From assembly GCF_031460495.1 (NCBI RefSeq), contig NZ_JAVKTS010000004.1, positions 1 through 64,000 on the forward strand: a DNA stretch of 64,000 bases, given 5' to 3'. A program made the translations under genes and the position numbers. Source of the stretch: Tissierella sp. (GTDB lineage Bacteria > Bacillota > Clostridia > Tissierellales > Tissierellaceae). Shown in pieces: positions 1-7,955 of the stretch. The notes below the pieces were generated by a model. That model did not search any database. It saw only the letters and a list, made by a program, of their open reading frames with translations, and was not told the DNA's origin. Every line of letters starts with the position of its first letter. The first letter of the stretch is position 1.

Positions 1-17
1 CCAATTATTACTTATTT

Positions 18-93
18 GGGAGCATAGCTCAGTTGGGAGAGCACCTGCCTTACAAGCAGGGGGTCACAGGTTCGAGCCCTGTTGTTCCCACCA
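18..93 (+). tRNA. tRNA-Val (TAC)
   Basis: Complete cloverleaf with 7-bp acceptor stem, TTCGAG T-loop and encoded 3' CCA. The anticodon loop CTTACAA gives anticodon TAC. It is the first of 16 tRNAs in a same-strand array, and an identical copy lies at 1742-1817. Confidence 0.97.
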
Positions 94-105
94 TTAACTA
101 TCAAT

Positions 106-182
106 GGCCTGGTAGTTCAGTTGGTTAGAATGCCAGCCTGTCACGCTGGAGGTCGAGGGTTCGAGTCCCTTCCAGGTCGCCA
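106..182 (+). tRNA. tRNA-Asp (GTC)
   Basis: Cloverleaf with anticodon loop CTGTCAC, TTCGAGT T-loop and encoded CCA. It lies 12 nt after tRNA-Val. Confidence 0.97.
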
Positions 183-205
183 ATAAAATCTTTTTAATAT
201 AATGT

Positions 206-281
<76 letters not shown>

Positions 282-342
282 TATCTTATTTATCTACTGG
301 ACTCGATTTAGTAATCCAGTATGATGAATATTACTTCTTTAA

Positions 343-427
343 GGAAGAGTACCCAAGTGGCTAAAGGGGACGGACTGTAAATCCGTTAGCTAAGCTTTCA
401 CTGGTTCGAATCCAGTCTCTTCCACCA
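343..427 (+). tRNA. tRNA-Tyr (GTA)
   Basis: A class II tRNA of 85 nt with a long variable arm and anticodon loop CTGTAAA (GTA). CCA is encoded. Confidence 0.96.
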
Positions 428-462
428 TTATATTATTTAATATGAAATTGTATTATCAACTT

Positions 463-536
463 GCGGGTGTAGCTCAGTGGTAGAGCCCCAGCCTTCCAAG
501 CTGGTTGCGAGGGTTCGATCCCCTTCACCCGCTCCA
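463..536 (+). tRNA. tRNA-Gly (TCC)
   Basis: Acceptor stem GCGGGTG/CACCCGC, anticodon loop CTTCCAA and encoded CCA. Confidence 0.96.
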
Positions 537-548
537 TTTTAAAAATAT

Positions 549-625
549 GCGCCTATAGCTCAGTCGGATAGAGCAACGGACTTCTAATCCGTGTGCCGGG
601 GGTTCGAATCCTCCTAGGCGCGCCA
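549..625 (+). tRNA. tRNA-Arg (TCT)
   Basis: Acceptor stem GCGCCTA/TAGGCGC, anticodon loop CTTCTAA and encoded CCA. Confidence 0.96.
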
Positions 626-632
626 TAAATAT

Positions 633-709
633 TGGGGTGTAGCCAAGTCGGTAAGGCACTAGACTTTGACTCTAGCATTTCACAGGTTCGAGTCCTGTCA
701 CCCCAGCCA
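633..709 (+). tRNA. tRNA-Gln (TTG)
   Basis: Starts with the U typical of tRNA-Gln (TGGGGTG pairing with CACCCCA). The anticodon loop is CTTTGAC and CCA is encoded. Confidence 0.96.
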
Positions 710-749
710 GTTTTCAATAAAAATATTTCAGCTAATAATCATTTAATAA

Positions 750-825
750 GATCCATTAGCTCAGTCGGTAGAGCACCTGACTTTTAATCAGGGTGTCCCG
801 CGTTCGAGTCGCGGATGGATCACCA
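750..825 (+). tRNA. tRNA-Lys (TTT)
   Basis: Acceptor stem GATCCAT/ATGGATC, anticodon loop CTTTTAA and encoded CCA. Confidence 0.96.
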
Positions 826-887
826 ATTTATATCACTATTGAAGTGAATGTGGAGACATAGAACAAGTGCACAATAGTGCTGTTTTT

Positions 888-976
888 GGAGAGGTACCGA
901 AGCGGTCATAACGGGGCGGTCTTGAAAACCGTTAGGGTGCAAGCCCACGTGGGTTCGAATCCCACCCTCTCCGCCA
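888..976 (+). tRNA. tRNA-Ser (TGA)
   Basis: Class II tRNA of 89 nt with a long variable arm and anticodon loop CTTGAAA (TGA). CCA is encoded. Confidence 0.96.
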
Positions 977-1032
977 TTTAATGCACTCCGCAACAAATTA
1001 CAGGAGTGTCCATTAGGACAATTTTTTTATAT

Positions 1033-1123
1033 GGAGAAGTACTCAAGCGGCTGAAGAGGCTCCCCTGCTAAGGGAGTAGGTCCTTCACGGGGCGCGAGGG
1101 TTCAAATCCCTCCTTCTCCGCCA
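1033..1123 (+). tRNA. tRNA-Ser (GCT)
   Basis: Class II tRNA of 91 nt with anticodon loop CTGCTAA (GCT), long variable arm and encoded CCA. Confidence 0.96.
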
Positions 1124-1191
1124 TAAAAATTTGTTCTGAAAAAAGTAGTATGAAGCTTAAAAATTAATATGCATTTTCCAAAAATATTTTG

Positions 1192-1268
1192 GGGCCTTTA
1201 GCTCAGCTGGTTAGAGCGCCCGGCTCATAACCGGTAGGTCCGGGGTTCGAGTCCCTGAAGGCCCACCA
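1192..1268 (+). tRNA. tRNA with CAT anticodon (Met or Ile2), copy 1
   Basis: Acceptor stem GGGCCTT/AAGGCCC with anticodon loop CTCATAA. It lacks an initiator-type acceptor mismatch, so it is an elongator Met or a lysidine-modified Ile2; sequence alone does not settle which. The D-loop of this copy reads AGCTGG where the other two copies read AGTCGG. Confidence 0.93.
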
Positions 1269-1321
1269 TGTATTTTTTCATAAGCTACATAATTAATTTT
1301 GCAAGCAAAACAATTTACCAT

Positions 1322-1397
1322 GCCCGGATAGCTCAGTCGGTAGAGCAGCAGACTGAAAATCTGCGTGTCGCTGGTTCGATTCCGGCTTCGGGCACCA
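1322..1397 (+). tRNA. tRNA-Phe (GAA)
   Basis: Acceptor stem GCCCGGA pairs with the 3' TTCGGGC side with a G.T wobble. The anticodon loop is CTGAAAA and CCA is encoded. Confidence 0.96.
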
Positions 1398-1431
1398 ATG
1401 ATTATCAAATACCATAGTATAATAATACTAT

Positions 1432-1508
1432 GGGCCTTTAGCTCAGTCGGTTAGAGCGCCCGGCTCATAACCGGTAGGTCCGGGGTTCGAGTCCCTGAAG
1501 GCCCACCA
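1432..1508 (+). tRNA. tRNA with CAT anticodon (Met or Ile2), copy 2
   Basis: Same as the copy at 1821-1897. It differs from copy 1 only in the D-loop. Confidence 0.93.
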
Positions 1509-1619
1509 TAAGCAGCAAATTATGAATAGTGAATAACTAATAGACTGAGAAGATTGAATAAGTTTTTAACTAAATATTTTCAATTATTCATTATTAGATA
1601 TTCACTATTAAACTATCAT

Positions 1620-1694
1620 AGGGGTGTAGTTCAGCGGCAGAACGTCGGTCTCCAAAACCGAATGTCGTGGGTTCAAATCCTGCCACCCCTGCCA
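1620..1694 (+). tRNA. tRNA-Trp (CCA)
   Basis: Acceptor stem AGGGGTG/CACCCCT, G73 discriminator, anticodon loop CTCCAAA and encoded CCA. Confidence 0.96.
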
Positions 1695-1741
1695 AAGTAT
1701 AATTATCTACATATGATGAAAAACAATTAATAACATTATTT

Positions 1742-1817
1742 GGGAGCATAGCTCAGTTGGGAGAGCACCTGCCTTACAAGCAGGGGGTCACAGGTTCGAG
1801 CCCTGTTGTTCCCACCA
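1742..1817 (+). tRNA. tRNA-Val (TAC), second copy
   Basis: Identical over its length to the copy at 18-93, and also preceded by TTATTT. This fits a duplication inside the array. Confidence 0.97.
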
Positions 1818-1820
1818 TTG

Positions 1821-1897
1821 GGGCCTTTAGCTCAGTCGGTTAGAGCGCCCGGCTCATAACCGGTAGGTCCGGGGTTCGAGTCCCTGAAGGCCCACCA
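1821..1897 (+). tRNA. tRNA with CAT anticodon (Met or Ile2), copy 3
   Basis: Last tRNA of the array, identical to copy 2. Its terminal ACCA forms the outer end of the palindromic terminator that follows. Confidence 0.93.
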
Positions 1898-1945
1898 TAA
1901 TAACAAAAGAACAGACCAATTGGTCTGTTCTTTTGTTATTATGGT
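1894..1945. terminator. 52-bp perfect palindrome ending the tRNA array
   Basis: Positions 1894-1919 are the exact reverse complement of 1920-1945, with no loop. The centre is CCAATTGG and the arms include a TTCTTTTGTTATT stretch. It starts in the ACCA end of the last tRNA. The likely role is bidirectional termination for the tRNA operon and the convergent minus-strand gene at 2021-3289. Confidence 0.8.
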
Positions 1946-2020
1946 AAGAAACATCTAATTAAGTATTCTCTAATTATAGTTAAATAAATTCATAGCTTAC
2001 TTAGGCAGGTATTTTTTATT

Positions 2021-3289
2021 TCAATTATTATCTTCCTTTTCCTTAGAAAATGTTTGAAAAATTGGAACCAGTACTGCAGCAACTATTCCACCAGCAAAAC
2101 CATTATTATATAAGTTCAATCCACTGTGGACTTGTATTACATTAGATACAACAGAAACATGTAAAAAACCTGCAAATATACCAGCTAGAGGGCCATATAC
2201 ACCTGTAATTGGAGCAAGTGTTGTACCAAATAAGGCAGCCATAATTATACTAGTAGAGGAAGCATCAAATATTTTAAGCAAAGTAGCTAAATATACTCCC
2301 AAGAGAATAGGTATAGAGTTTTTAGGATTCTTTCCTAGAGCAGCAAAGGCAATTATTGTCATAATTCCAGCAACTATAGGTCCATTAAAGGTACCTTTTA
2401 CAAGTATTACATAGAGAATAGATATAAAGCCCATAATACCAATATTTATATAGGCTAGACCATATCCAAATGTTTCAGTAAAGTCACTTAAGGAATGACC
2501 ACTATGATTTAATACCTTAGAATACCCTTTAAAGCTCTTATTATTTATTATAAATCCAATAAGTAAATAATAAGAAGAAATGAAAATTAATAATCCTAGA
2601 ACAAACCCATTATATTCTGTGGATATAATCGATTGAGTTCGTATACTAAAGCCAAAGCCTTTGATCAATGAAGTTAGTAATGTACCTATGATGCCACCTG
2701 TAAAGCCTATATTATATAGGTTGTATCCGCCATGGAACGTTGACATATGAATAGAAATTGGTATAATTACAAATCCAATTAATATCCCAGTTGCTATACC
2801 TAAGGGTATACTAATATAATGGCTTACATTTAGACCAAAAGCAATTTCACTAACTGCAGGAGCTAAAGTCGTCGAGAACAATATTGGTGTGACAATTGTC
2901 CTAAAGTTTATCTTCTTATAATTGGAGTATAGCAATCCTCCAATTATAATTGGCCATACATTGCCAATATTTTTTCCTATGAATGCAAAGCCGCTAACTG
3001 TAAATGTGGCAGCAATCAAAGGTCCTGTTAAAGGAATTTTTAAATAATATATAAGGGAAATGCATAATAACTTAAGAAGCCCTGAATTTAGAAGAGTTGC
3101 TCCAATACCACCAACTGCTAAATAGTCTGTTAGAAGTAAATCAGGGGCTATAATTATGTCGAATAATCCTTTGAAGATTTCTTTAGGTGAATCAACTATG
3201 AATCCTATGATAATTAAAAGAATAGGAGTAAAAGATATTAACATAAGATTAAAATTATTATTAGAAATAGAGATTTGCCATTTTTTCAT
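2021..3289 (-). CDS. DUF1576-type polytopic membrane protein
   Basis: A 422-aa, strongly hydrophobic protein with about ten or more membrane segments; I recognise the DUF1576 family, whose function is not established. The two halves repeat each other. A GP(L/I)xAxxxxxxFAxxGKN element occurs near residues 90 and 300, and an HxGxNLYNxGFxGGI element near residues 185 and 395. That suggests an inverted or tandem duplicated transporter fold. The ATG is preceded by a clear AGGAGGT site. It stands alone on the minus strand, converging on the tRNA array. A transport role is inferred from topology only. Confidence 0.8.
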   Translation of the reverse strand: MKKWQISISNNNFNLMLISFTPILLIIIGFIVDSPKEIFKGLFDIIIAPDLLLTDYLAVGGIGATLLNSGLLKLLCISLIYYLKIPLTGPLIAATFTVSGFAFIGKNIGNVWPIIIGGLLYSNYKKINFRTIVTPILFSTTLAPAVSEIAFGLNVSHYISIPLGIATGILIGFVIIPISIHMSTFHGGYNLYNIGFTGGIIGTLLTSLIKGFGFSIRTQSIISTEYNGFVLGLLIFISSYYLLIGFIINNKSFKGYSKVLNHSGHSLSDFTETFGYGLAYINIGIMGFISILYVILVKGTFNGPIVAGIMTIIAFAALGKNPKNSIPILLGVYLATLLKIFDASSTSIIMAALFGTTLAPITGVYGPLAGIFAGFLHVSVVSNVIQVHSGLNLYNNGFAGGIVAAVLVPIFQTFSKEKEDNN

Positions 3290-3490
3290 ATTACCTCCTG
3301 AATATTGTGAAGTGGTACTAATAATTTATTTTTATCATTGGAAAGTTTGCTTAAATATAAACATGGAAGGGATTTCCGTTTATGTGATTTAATGGGGTTT
3401 TTAGGGATTAAAGTTTTTAAAAGATATTTTTTTATTATATCATAAAAATATATCATTGGATACACACAAAAAAACAAAGTACAAAGTTAT
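3290..3490. other. Intergenic, upstream of the DUF1576 gene
   Basis: About 200 bases of AT-rich DNA. Read on the minus strand it has a TATAAT-like hexamer near 3437-3442 but no convincing -35 partner. I see no gene here. Confidence 0.4.
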
Positions 3491-3525
3491 AAAAAGGTTA
3501 AGTATTGAATAAATACTTAACCTTT
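3491..3525 (-). terminator. Terminator of the YprB-like gene
   Basis: A 14-bp stem (3493-3506 with 3512-3525) overlaps the stop codon region. On the minus strand it is followed by a T run. Confidence 0.8.
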
Positions 3526-4501
3526 ATATAACTATAGCTTCAAGTATTTTTGTTAATAAGTTTTTTATATTGGGAATACAATATTTATTACCAACCATGA
3601 GGAGAATAATATTAGTAGGCAATTTGTATCCACTGGAATCTACAAGATCATCTATGTTTGGGAAATCATTAGTTTCGATATATCTACATTTATCTTTTTC
3701 TGATATATATCCCTTCTTAATCTCTAAAGATATAGTAAACTTATTTAAATCTTCAGTTATCAAATTATAATTTTCTCCAAAGTATTTGATGTTACTATCT
3801 AGAGGATTGCTAATTGTGCCATTGATATTTAGGAGATCACCATTAGTAACAATATTATCAATTGAAAATTTAATGACATTACTAGGGGATCCTAAGATAA
3901 TAGTTTTTTTATCATCTATAATATCTAATATTGTGATTATATCTAGCATGTGAACAAGGTCGTCATAGTTATGTTTTAAAGTATTATCTTTCATCAATTT
4001 ATTATTAGATTTAATATAATCATAATAAAATCCAATACAATCAAGTCCAGAGTATATATCTTCTCTCTCAAAACCAAGAGCTAATTCTATAGTTTTTAAC
4101 TTTAAGTTTTCTAGTTCTAAATATTGCTTGTTATTCTTAACTATTCTATATATATCAAAAGATTTATCTTTGGATATATTACTATTTATTTGATGATGCA
4201 TTAGTCTATGGTTAATAAAAGGTAAATCGAAGGAATCACCATTGTAGGTGATTATCTTACCAAAAGAAGATATATCTGATATAAATTGTACTAACAAATC
4301 CTTTTCTTTAGCTATGGAGTTAGCAAAATATTGTTTTAATATCCATGCGGTGCCCTCAAGATATAGAACTCCAATTAAGTAGATTACATTTTTATCCCTA
4401 CTTAATCCAGTAGTTTCTATATCTAAAAAGCAGACAGTCTCATCTCCAAAATATTTACTTATATCTAATGAATGAGAAATTATATTTTTTATGACTTCCA
4501 T
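3524..4501 (-). CDS. YprB-like DEDD 3'-5' exonuclease (ribonuclease H-like fold)
   Basis: A 325-aa protein with the exonuclease signature DIET at residues 27-30, a downstream YNGDSFDLPF motif (Exo II-like) and a later HNYDDLVHM segment that fits Exo III. This matches the YprB/DEDD exonuclease family in Firmicutes. The substrate (RNA or DNA ends) is not known from sequence. I chose the ATG at 4501, which has GGGTGA seven bases upstream; an in-frame TTG fifteen bases earlier lacks a site. No helicase or TPR domain is attached. It diverges from the Gate-protein pair, with about 60 bp holding both promoters. Confidence 0.85.
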   Translation of the reverse strand: MEVIKNIISHSLDISKYFGDETVCFLDIETTGLSRDKNVIYLIGVLYLEGTAWILKQYFANSIAKEKDLLVQFISDISSFGKIITYNGDSFDLPFINHRLMHHQINSNISKDKSFDIYRIVKNNKQYLELENLKLKTIELALGFEREDIYSGLDCIGFYYDYIKSNNKLMKDNTLKHNYDDLVHMLDIITILDIIDDKKTIILGSPSNVIKFSIDNIVTNGDLLNINGTISNPLDSNIKYFGENYNLITEDLNKFTISLEIKKGYISEKDKCRYIETNDFPNIDDLVDSSGYKLPTNIILLMVGNKYCIPNIKNLLTKILEAIVI

Positions 4502-4507
4502 AATCCG

Positions 4508-4536
4508 TTCACCCAATTCTTTATTTATGTTATAAT
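4508..4536 (+). promoter_or_regulatory. Promoter of the Gate-protein pair
   Basis: TTCACC, 17-bp spacer, TATAAT. It partly overlaps the 5' end of the divergent exonuclease gene. Confidence 0.55.
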
Positions 4537-4644
4537 ACTATTGTTATGTTTTAATTATACATGGAAATATATATAAAATCAAAGTTTCAATTAGCCATAT
4601 TGATACTAGAAATTATATACAATACTTTAAGAAGGATGATGTTA

Positions 4645-5061
4645 ATGCTAATTGAAAGCACTAAAAAAGGATTTAAAAAAGGACTTATTACCCTATGGAG
4701 GCTTACAAAGATTATAGTTCCTGTATATTTCTTTATTACTTTTTTAAAGATGACACCTCTCTTAGGATATATTTCATCATGGTTTGAACCTGCTATGAAA
4801 TTATTAGGATTACCAGGAGAAGCATCCCTAGCCTTAGTAATAGGCAATTTTGTTAATTTATATGCTGGAATAGGGGTTATTGCTAGCTTGAGTTTAAGTA
4901 TCAAGCAAATAACTATCTTATCAGTGATGCTATCCTTTTCCCACAGCATGTTATTAGAATCAGCAGTGGCAAAGAGGACTGGGGTCAGTCTAATTATGGT
5001 AGTGCTGATTAGGCTTAGTTTAACAATAGCTTCTGGTATAATACTTAATATTATTTTGTAG
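4645..5061 (+). CDS. Gate-domain (nucleoside recognition) membrane protein, first half
   Basis: A 138-aa membrane protein with about four segments, similar to the first of the paired half-size 'nucleoside recognition/Gate' proteins (the SpmA/SpmB-like arrangement) of Firmicutes. The start is the ATG at 4645, eight bases after GAAGGA; earlier in-frame ATGs at 4636 and 4639 overlap that site. It lies 11 bp upstream of a second Gate protein, and the two probably form one heteromeric channel. The substrate is unknown, and the family name reflects an old inference rather than a shown function. Confidence 0.7.
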   Translation: MLIESTKKGFKKGLITLWRLTKIIVPVYFFITFLKMTPLLGYISSWFEPAMKLLGLPGEASLALVIGNFVNLYAGIGVIASLSLSIKQITILSVMLSFSHSMLLESAVAKRTGVSLIMVVLIRLSLTIASGIILNIIL

Positions 5062-5072
5062 GAGGAAGAAAA

Positions 5073-5525
5073 ATGGATTTTTGGCTATATATAAAAGAGA
5101 GCTCCACTGGGGCTTTAGGTTCAGTAATTACAATGGCAAAGATAATAATTCCTTTAATGATAGCTATGGAGATATTTAAGAGTTTAGATTTGATAGACAA
5201 GATATCTAAAAAGATGAGACCTATTGCTAGATTTCTAAACATTTCAAATGAAGCTGTTCTTCCATTGATAATAGGTTTGATTTTTGGACTATCTTATGGA
5301 GCAGGAGTAATCATAGAAAGTGTGGAAGAAAATAATTTAAGCAAGAAAGATCTTTATACTTTAATGATATTTTTAATAGCATGTCATGCTGTAATTGAGG
5401 ATACCCTCTTATTTGTAGTTATTGGAGCTAATTTATGGCTTCTATTGGGGGTAAGGGTAGGGGTTGCTATAATTATTTCTTATTTTGCATCAAAAGTATT
5501 GAATCGAATAGAATTAAAGATATGA
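5073..5525 (+). CDS. Gate-domain (nucleoside recognition) membrane protein, second half
   Basis: A 150-aa membrane protein with an AGGAGG site directly before its ATG. It carries the Gate-domain pattern GLSYGAGVI near residue 70 and a conserved charged stretch, CHAVIEDTLLF, near residue 110. It follows the first half in the same operon and ends at a strong hairpin terminator. Partner proteins in spore-formers include SpmA/SpmB, which act in spore core dehydration. These two are similar in kind, but I cannot assign them to that role. Confidence 0.72.
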   Translation: MDFWLYIKESSTGALGSVITMAKIIIPLMIAMEIFKSLDLIDKISKKMRPIARFLNISNEAVLPLIIGLIFGLSYGAGVIIESVEENNLSKKDLYTLMIFLIACHAVIEDTLLFVVIGANLWLLLGVRVGVAIIISYFASKVLNRIELKI

Positions 5526-5551
5526 TTAACTAATATATAAACAATATAAAG

Positions 5552-5578
5552 GAAGGTGCTAATATAGCACCTTCTTTT
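5552..5578. terminator. Terminator between the Gate pair and the Cys-rich gene
   Basis: Nine-bp stem GAAGGTGCT/AGCACCTTC with a 5-nt loop, followed by TTTT. It serves the plus-strand operon and may also serve the convergent gene. Confidence 0.8.
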
Positions 5579-5580
5579 CA

Positions 5581-6591
5581 TTATTCTATATCGTTTTCAT
5601 CTTCATAATAATCTTCTGCAACTAGTCCTCGGAAATTATCTCTACATCCTGGGCGACCAGGTTTACCTGGGTCTTCAATTCCACCTACACTATCTGAATC
5701 TATTTGTCTTGGGAATAGAGTTGGGAAGGTTCCGCAGATTGGTGAAGTTTCAGGTGATAGTTGAGTAAATCCTGTGGAAAGTACGCATAGTTGAACAGGA
5801 ACTATTATTTTCTTCTCACAACTAATACAAAGTGCGATTATTAAATCGATTCTTACCTCACCTGTTTCAGGATTTATACGTATATCTCTTGAAATACTGT
5901 TTGTAGCTAATCTTGTTTCACATAGTATATTACAGAATTCAGCAAATCTTGGGAAGAAAGCTGAATCAAATACTGAAGGTATACATAATTCAAAGAAATT
6001 AGTGAGCACTATAGGTGCGTTTACTGGTGCAATAGGGATATTAGCAGACAGTGTAATAGTTATTCTTCTCCCTCTAGAATCTAGAACTAATACATCAATT
6101 TCTACTAATACATTTCCTCTTAAAAATATCCTTTGTGTACCAAATACTGGTGTACCTCTTCCAATGTCATCACATTCTGTAGTGTCAGCAAATATTAACT
6201 TTTGATTTGATAGTCCATCAGGACCTACTACTTCAACAAAACATCCTTTTTCATCTCTAACAAATTCTCCACCTGAAAGAATTGTTTCAGGATCTACAAT
6301 TAAGTTACGAGGGTCATTTATATTTGCCGGATTAAAGAATTTTCTACATCTTATGTCTATTACTCTTAGTATTCTGGAATTTGCTGGTAAGTTAGGAGTA
6401 AATCTAACATTATTTACAGTACTAAGAGCTTGTAAGTTTACTAGGATAGCATCGTAAACTTTTTGTACAAAGATAGGTTCTGTTACCACTCTTCTTAGAG
6501 TTCCATCCCATTCACAGCCTGTTGTCCCGACACAGCATCTATCAGCAATATTTTGGGTAATGTCTTCTGGTAATATATTTGTTGTACCCAT
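5581..6591 (-). CDS. Cys-rich protein of unknown function with a short collagen-like tail
   Basis: A 336-aa protein with about 15 cysteines spread along its length (RCC near 18, then several CxxC-like pairs), no signal peptide and no membrane segment. A short GxPGxPG element precedes an acidic C-terminal tail rich in D and E. I do not recognise a named family. Cysteine-rich soluble proteins with GxY runs are common on spore surfaces, so a coat or exosporium role is a guess. A strong AAGGAGG site precedes the ATG. Upstream at 6636-6663 lies a near match to a sigma-K promoter, which mildly supports the guess. Confidence 0.75.
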   Translation of the reverse strand: MGTTNILPEDITQNIADRCCVGTTGCEWDGTLRRVVTEPIFVQKVYDAILVNLQALSTVNNVRFTPNLPANSRILRVIDIRCRKFFNPANINDPRNLIVDPETILSGGEFVRDEKGCFVEVVGPDGLSNQKLIFADTTECDDIGRGTPVFGTQRIFLRGNVLVEIDVLVLDSRGRRITITLSANIPIAPVNAPIVLTNFFELCIPSVFDSAFFPRFAEFCNILCETRLATNSISRDIRINPETGEVRIDLIIALCISCEKKIIVPVQLCVLSTGFTQLSPETSPICGTFPTLFPRQIDSDSVGGIEDPGKPGRPGCRDNFRGLVAEDYYEDENDIE

Positions 6592-6635
6592 TTTTTTTCC
6601 TCCTTTTAAATAAATTTAAGTTTACTTCTCATTGA

Positions 6636-6663
6636 TAATATATTCCGCAGACTATTGTTCTGT
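6636..6663 (-). promoter_or_regulatory. Possible sigma-K-like promoter of the Cys-rich gene
   Basis: On the minus strand: AC, 17-bp spacer, AATATATTA. This is one mismatch from the late mother-cell pattern CATANNNTA. Confidence 0.3.
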
Positions 6664-6758
6664 TACAAATAAAGCAGTAATATAAAGAACACTAATTTAA
6701 TATTTATTATTAAGAAGGGAATAATTTTATAGAAATTTTAATGAAAGATGGTGAGTAA

Positions 6759-7811
6759 ATGTCGTTTTTCTTAGATAAGTGGGTCATTGGGAGAACTAGT
6801 CATAATAGCATGATATTAGTTAGGAAAGTGAAAAGTGAGATTTTGATGGATAGGTTAGGTGGAGATAAAGATACTAATAGGACAGAGGTAATTGCATCAA
6901 ATATACTTGAAGAATATGATGTAACTATTGTTAATCCAAATAAAATCTATATAGTATACCAGAACAAAGATATGCACCTTATTCTAGTAACAATTAAAGA
7001 CAGTAAAATAGAAGAAATCCAACTGACAGTGGATCCTATTTTAGAAGTATTTGATTTAAATATTTTGACAAATAATAATACAATACATATAGTTTACCAA
7101 ACTAGAATATCAGTTGATGAACAGAAATATTATATTAATCATCATTATTATGATGGAAATAAGTGGTTTAACTATACCATTGATGAAATAACAGCACAAA
7201 GAGCTTTAAATCCATTTAAACTAATAGGACTAGATGATAAGCTACTATTATCATACTATAAAAGTAGTTTTACCATTGAATTAAAGGAATTTTCTTTTAG
7301 CAAATTGGAATGGAGTGATGGAATAAAATTAGTAGATACACCAACTGAGAAATTGTTTTTAGATATGCTTAAAATAGATGAGTATGTACATTTATCTTAT
7401 TGCCAATTTATAGATGGAAATTTAGTAGTAAAATATGAGAGGTTATCCTTTGCAGGAGGTATTGAGCAGAATACAGAAATAATATCTAATGAAGGGAGCC
7501 CATCTTATCCAACTATAATATTTTATGAAGATAAGCTATGGATTACTTGGGTAGAATCCAATAAAGTATTAAGTAGATATAGCGGAGATAGAGGACAAAG
7601 TTGGGAATCAGTCTATATGTGGAATAGTTCAAGAAGTATAGATTTCCTTAGATACAAATATCTGACAATTATTCCTGAAAAAGATGTAATCTTAAATCAT
7701 TCATTTGGTAAAGTAAGTCCAGACATCGAATTTATTGGTTTTGGATCTACAGCTAATGCCTTAGAGATACCATTAAAAAAAAAGAAGTTTACAAATCCCA
7801 TAAGGATTTAG
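6759..7811 (+). CDS. Propeller-like protein with an Asp-box, unknown function
   Basis: A 350-aa protein made of repeated short beta-type segments (patterns such as IHIVYQ, IYIVYQ, VHLSYC and LWITWVE), as in BNR/sialidase-like propellers. One clear Asp-box, SGDRGQSW, starts near residue 275. No signal peptide or cysteine cluster is seen. A GGTGAG site precedes the ATG. It diverges from the Cys-rich gene. Near its 3' end is a run of nine A (7775-7783) containing A AAA AAG; a -1 shift there would replace the last eight residues with a 46-residue coiled-coil tail. The stop used may therefore be an artefact or a regulated end. Confidence 0.7.
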   Translation: MSFFLDKWVIGRTSHNSMILVRKVKSEILMDRLGGDKDTNRTEVIASNILEEYDVTIVNPNKIYIVYQNKDMHLILVTIKDSKIEEIQLTVDPILEVFDLNILTNNNTIHIVYQTRISVDEQKYYINHHYYDGNKWFNYTIDEITAQRALNPFKLIGLDDKLLLSYYKSSFTIELKEFSFSKLEWSDGIKLVDTPTEKLFLDMLKIDEYVHLSYCQFIDGNLVVKYERLSFAGGIEQNTEIISNEGSPSYPTIIFYEDKLWITWVESNKVLSRYSGDRGQSWESVYMWNSSRSIDFLRYKYLTIIPEKDVILNHSFGKVSPDIEFIGFGSTANALEIPLKKKKFTNPIRI

Positions 7812-7924
7812 AAAATATAGTAATGAAGTTGGAAGAAAGAATTAGTACACTGGAGGATAATATAGAAGAGATTGAGAGATTTTTAAATCGGAGAACTAAA
7901 GGAGTATATAAGAAGAGCTTCTAA
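7784..7924 (+). CDS. Out-of-frame coiled-coil tail of the preceding gene (by -1 shift)
   Basis: In the -1 frame the gene at 6759 continues for 46 codons to a TAA at 7924. The tail is highly charged with heptad spacing (LEERISTLEDNIEEIERFL), unlike random out-of-frame sequence. A fused product would be 388 aa. Internal ATG 7823 would give a 33-aa peptide but has no good ribosome site. Either the two parts are one gene joined by slippage, or an A-run indel split it. Confidence 0.55.
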   Translation, partial: EVYKSHKDLENIVMKLEERISTLEDNIEEIERFLNRRTKGVYKKSF

Positions 7925-7948
7925 AAAAAGGCCATATTAGGCCTTTTT
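7925..7948. terminator. Bidirectional terminator
   Basis: Stem AAAAAGGCC/GGCCTTTTT with a 6-nt loop between the convergent propeller and asparaginase genes. Confidence 0.8.
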
Positions 7949-7955
7949 AATTAGA

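Noticed and set aside
1211..1408. 65-codon frame on the minus strand across tRNAs
   Set aside because: It is antisense to tRNA-Met and tRNA-Phe. Its codons are just reverse complements of conserved tRNA parts.
4587..4949. 120-codon minus-strand frame
   Set aside because: Opposite to the first Gate protein; no ribosome site, and the composition is that of an antisense membrane gene.
6759..7811. Sialidase assignment
   Set aside because: Only one good Asp-box is present and no catalytic arginine triad or FRIP motif could be seen.
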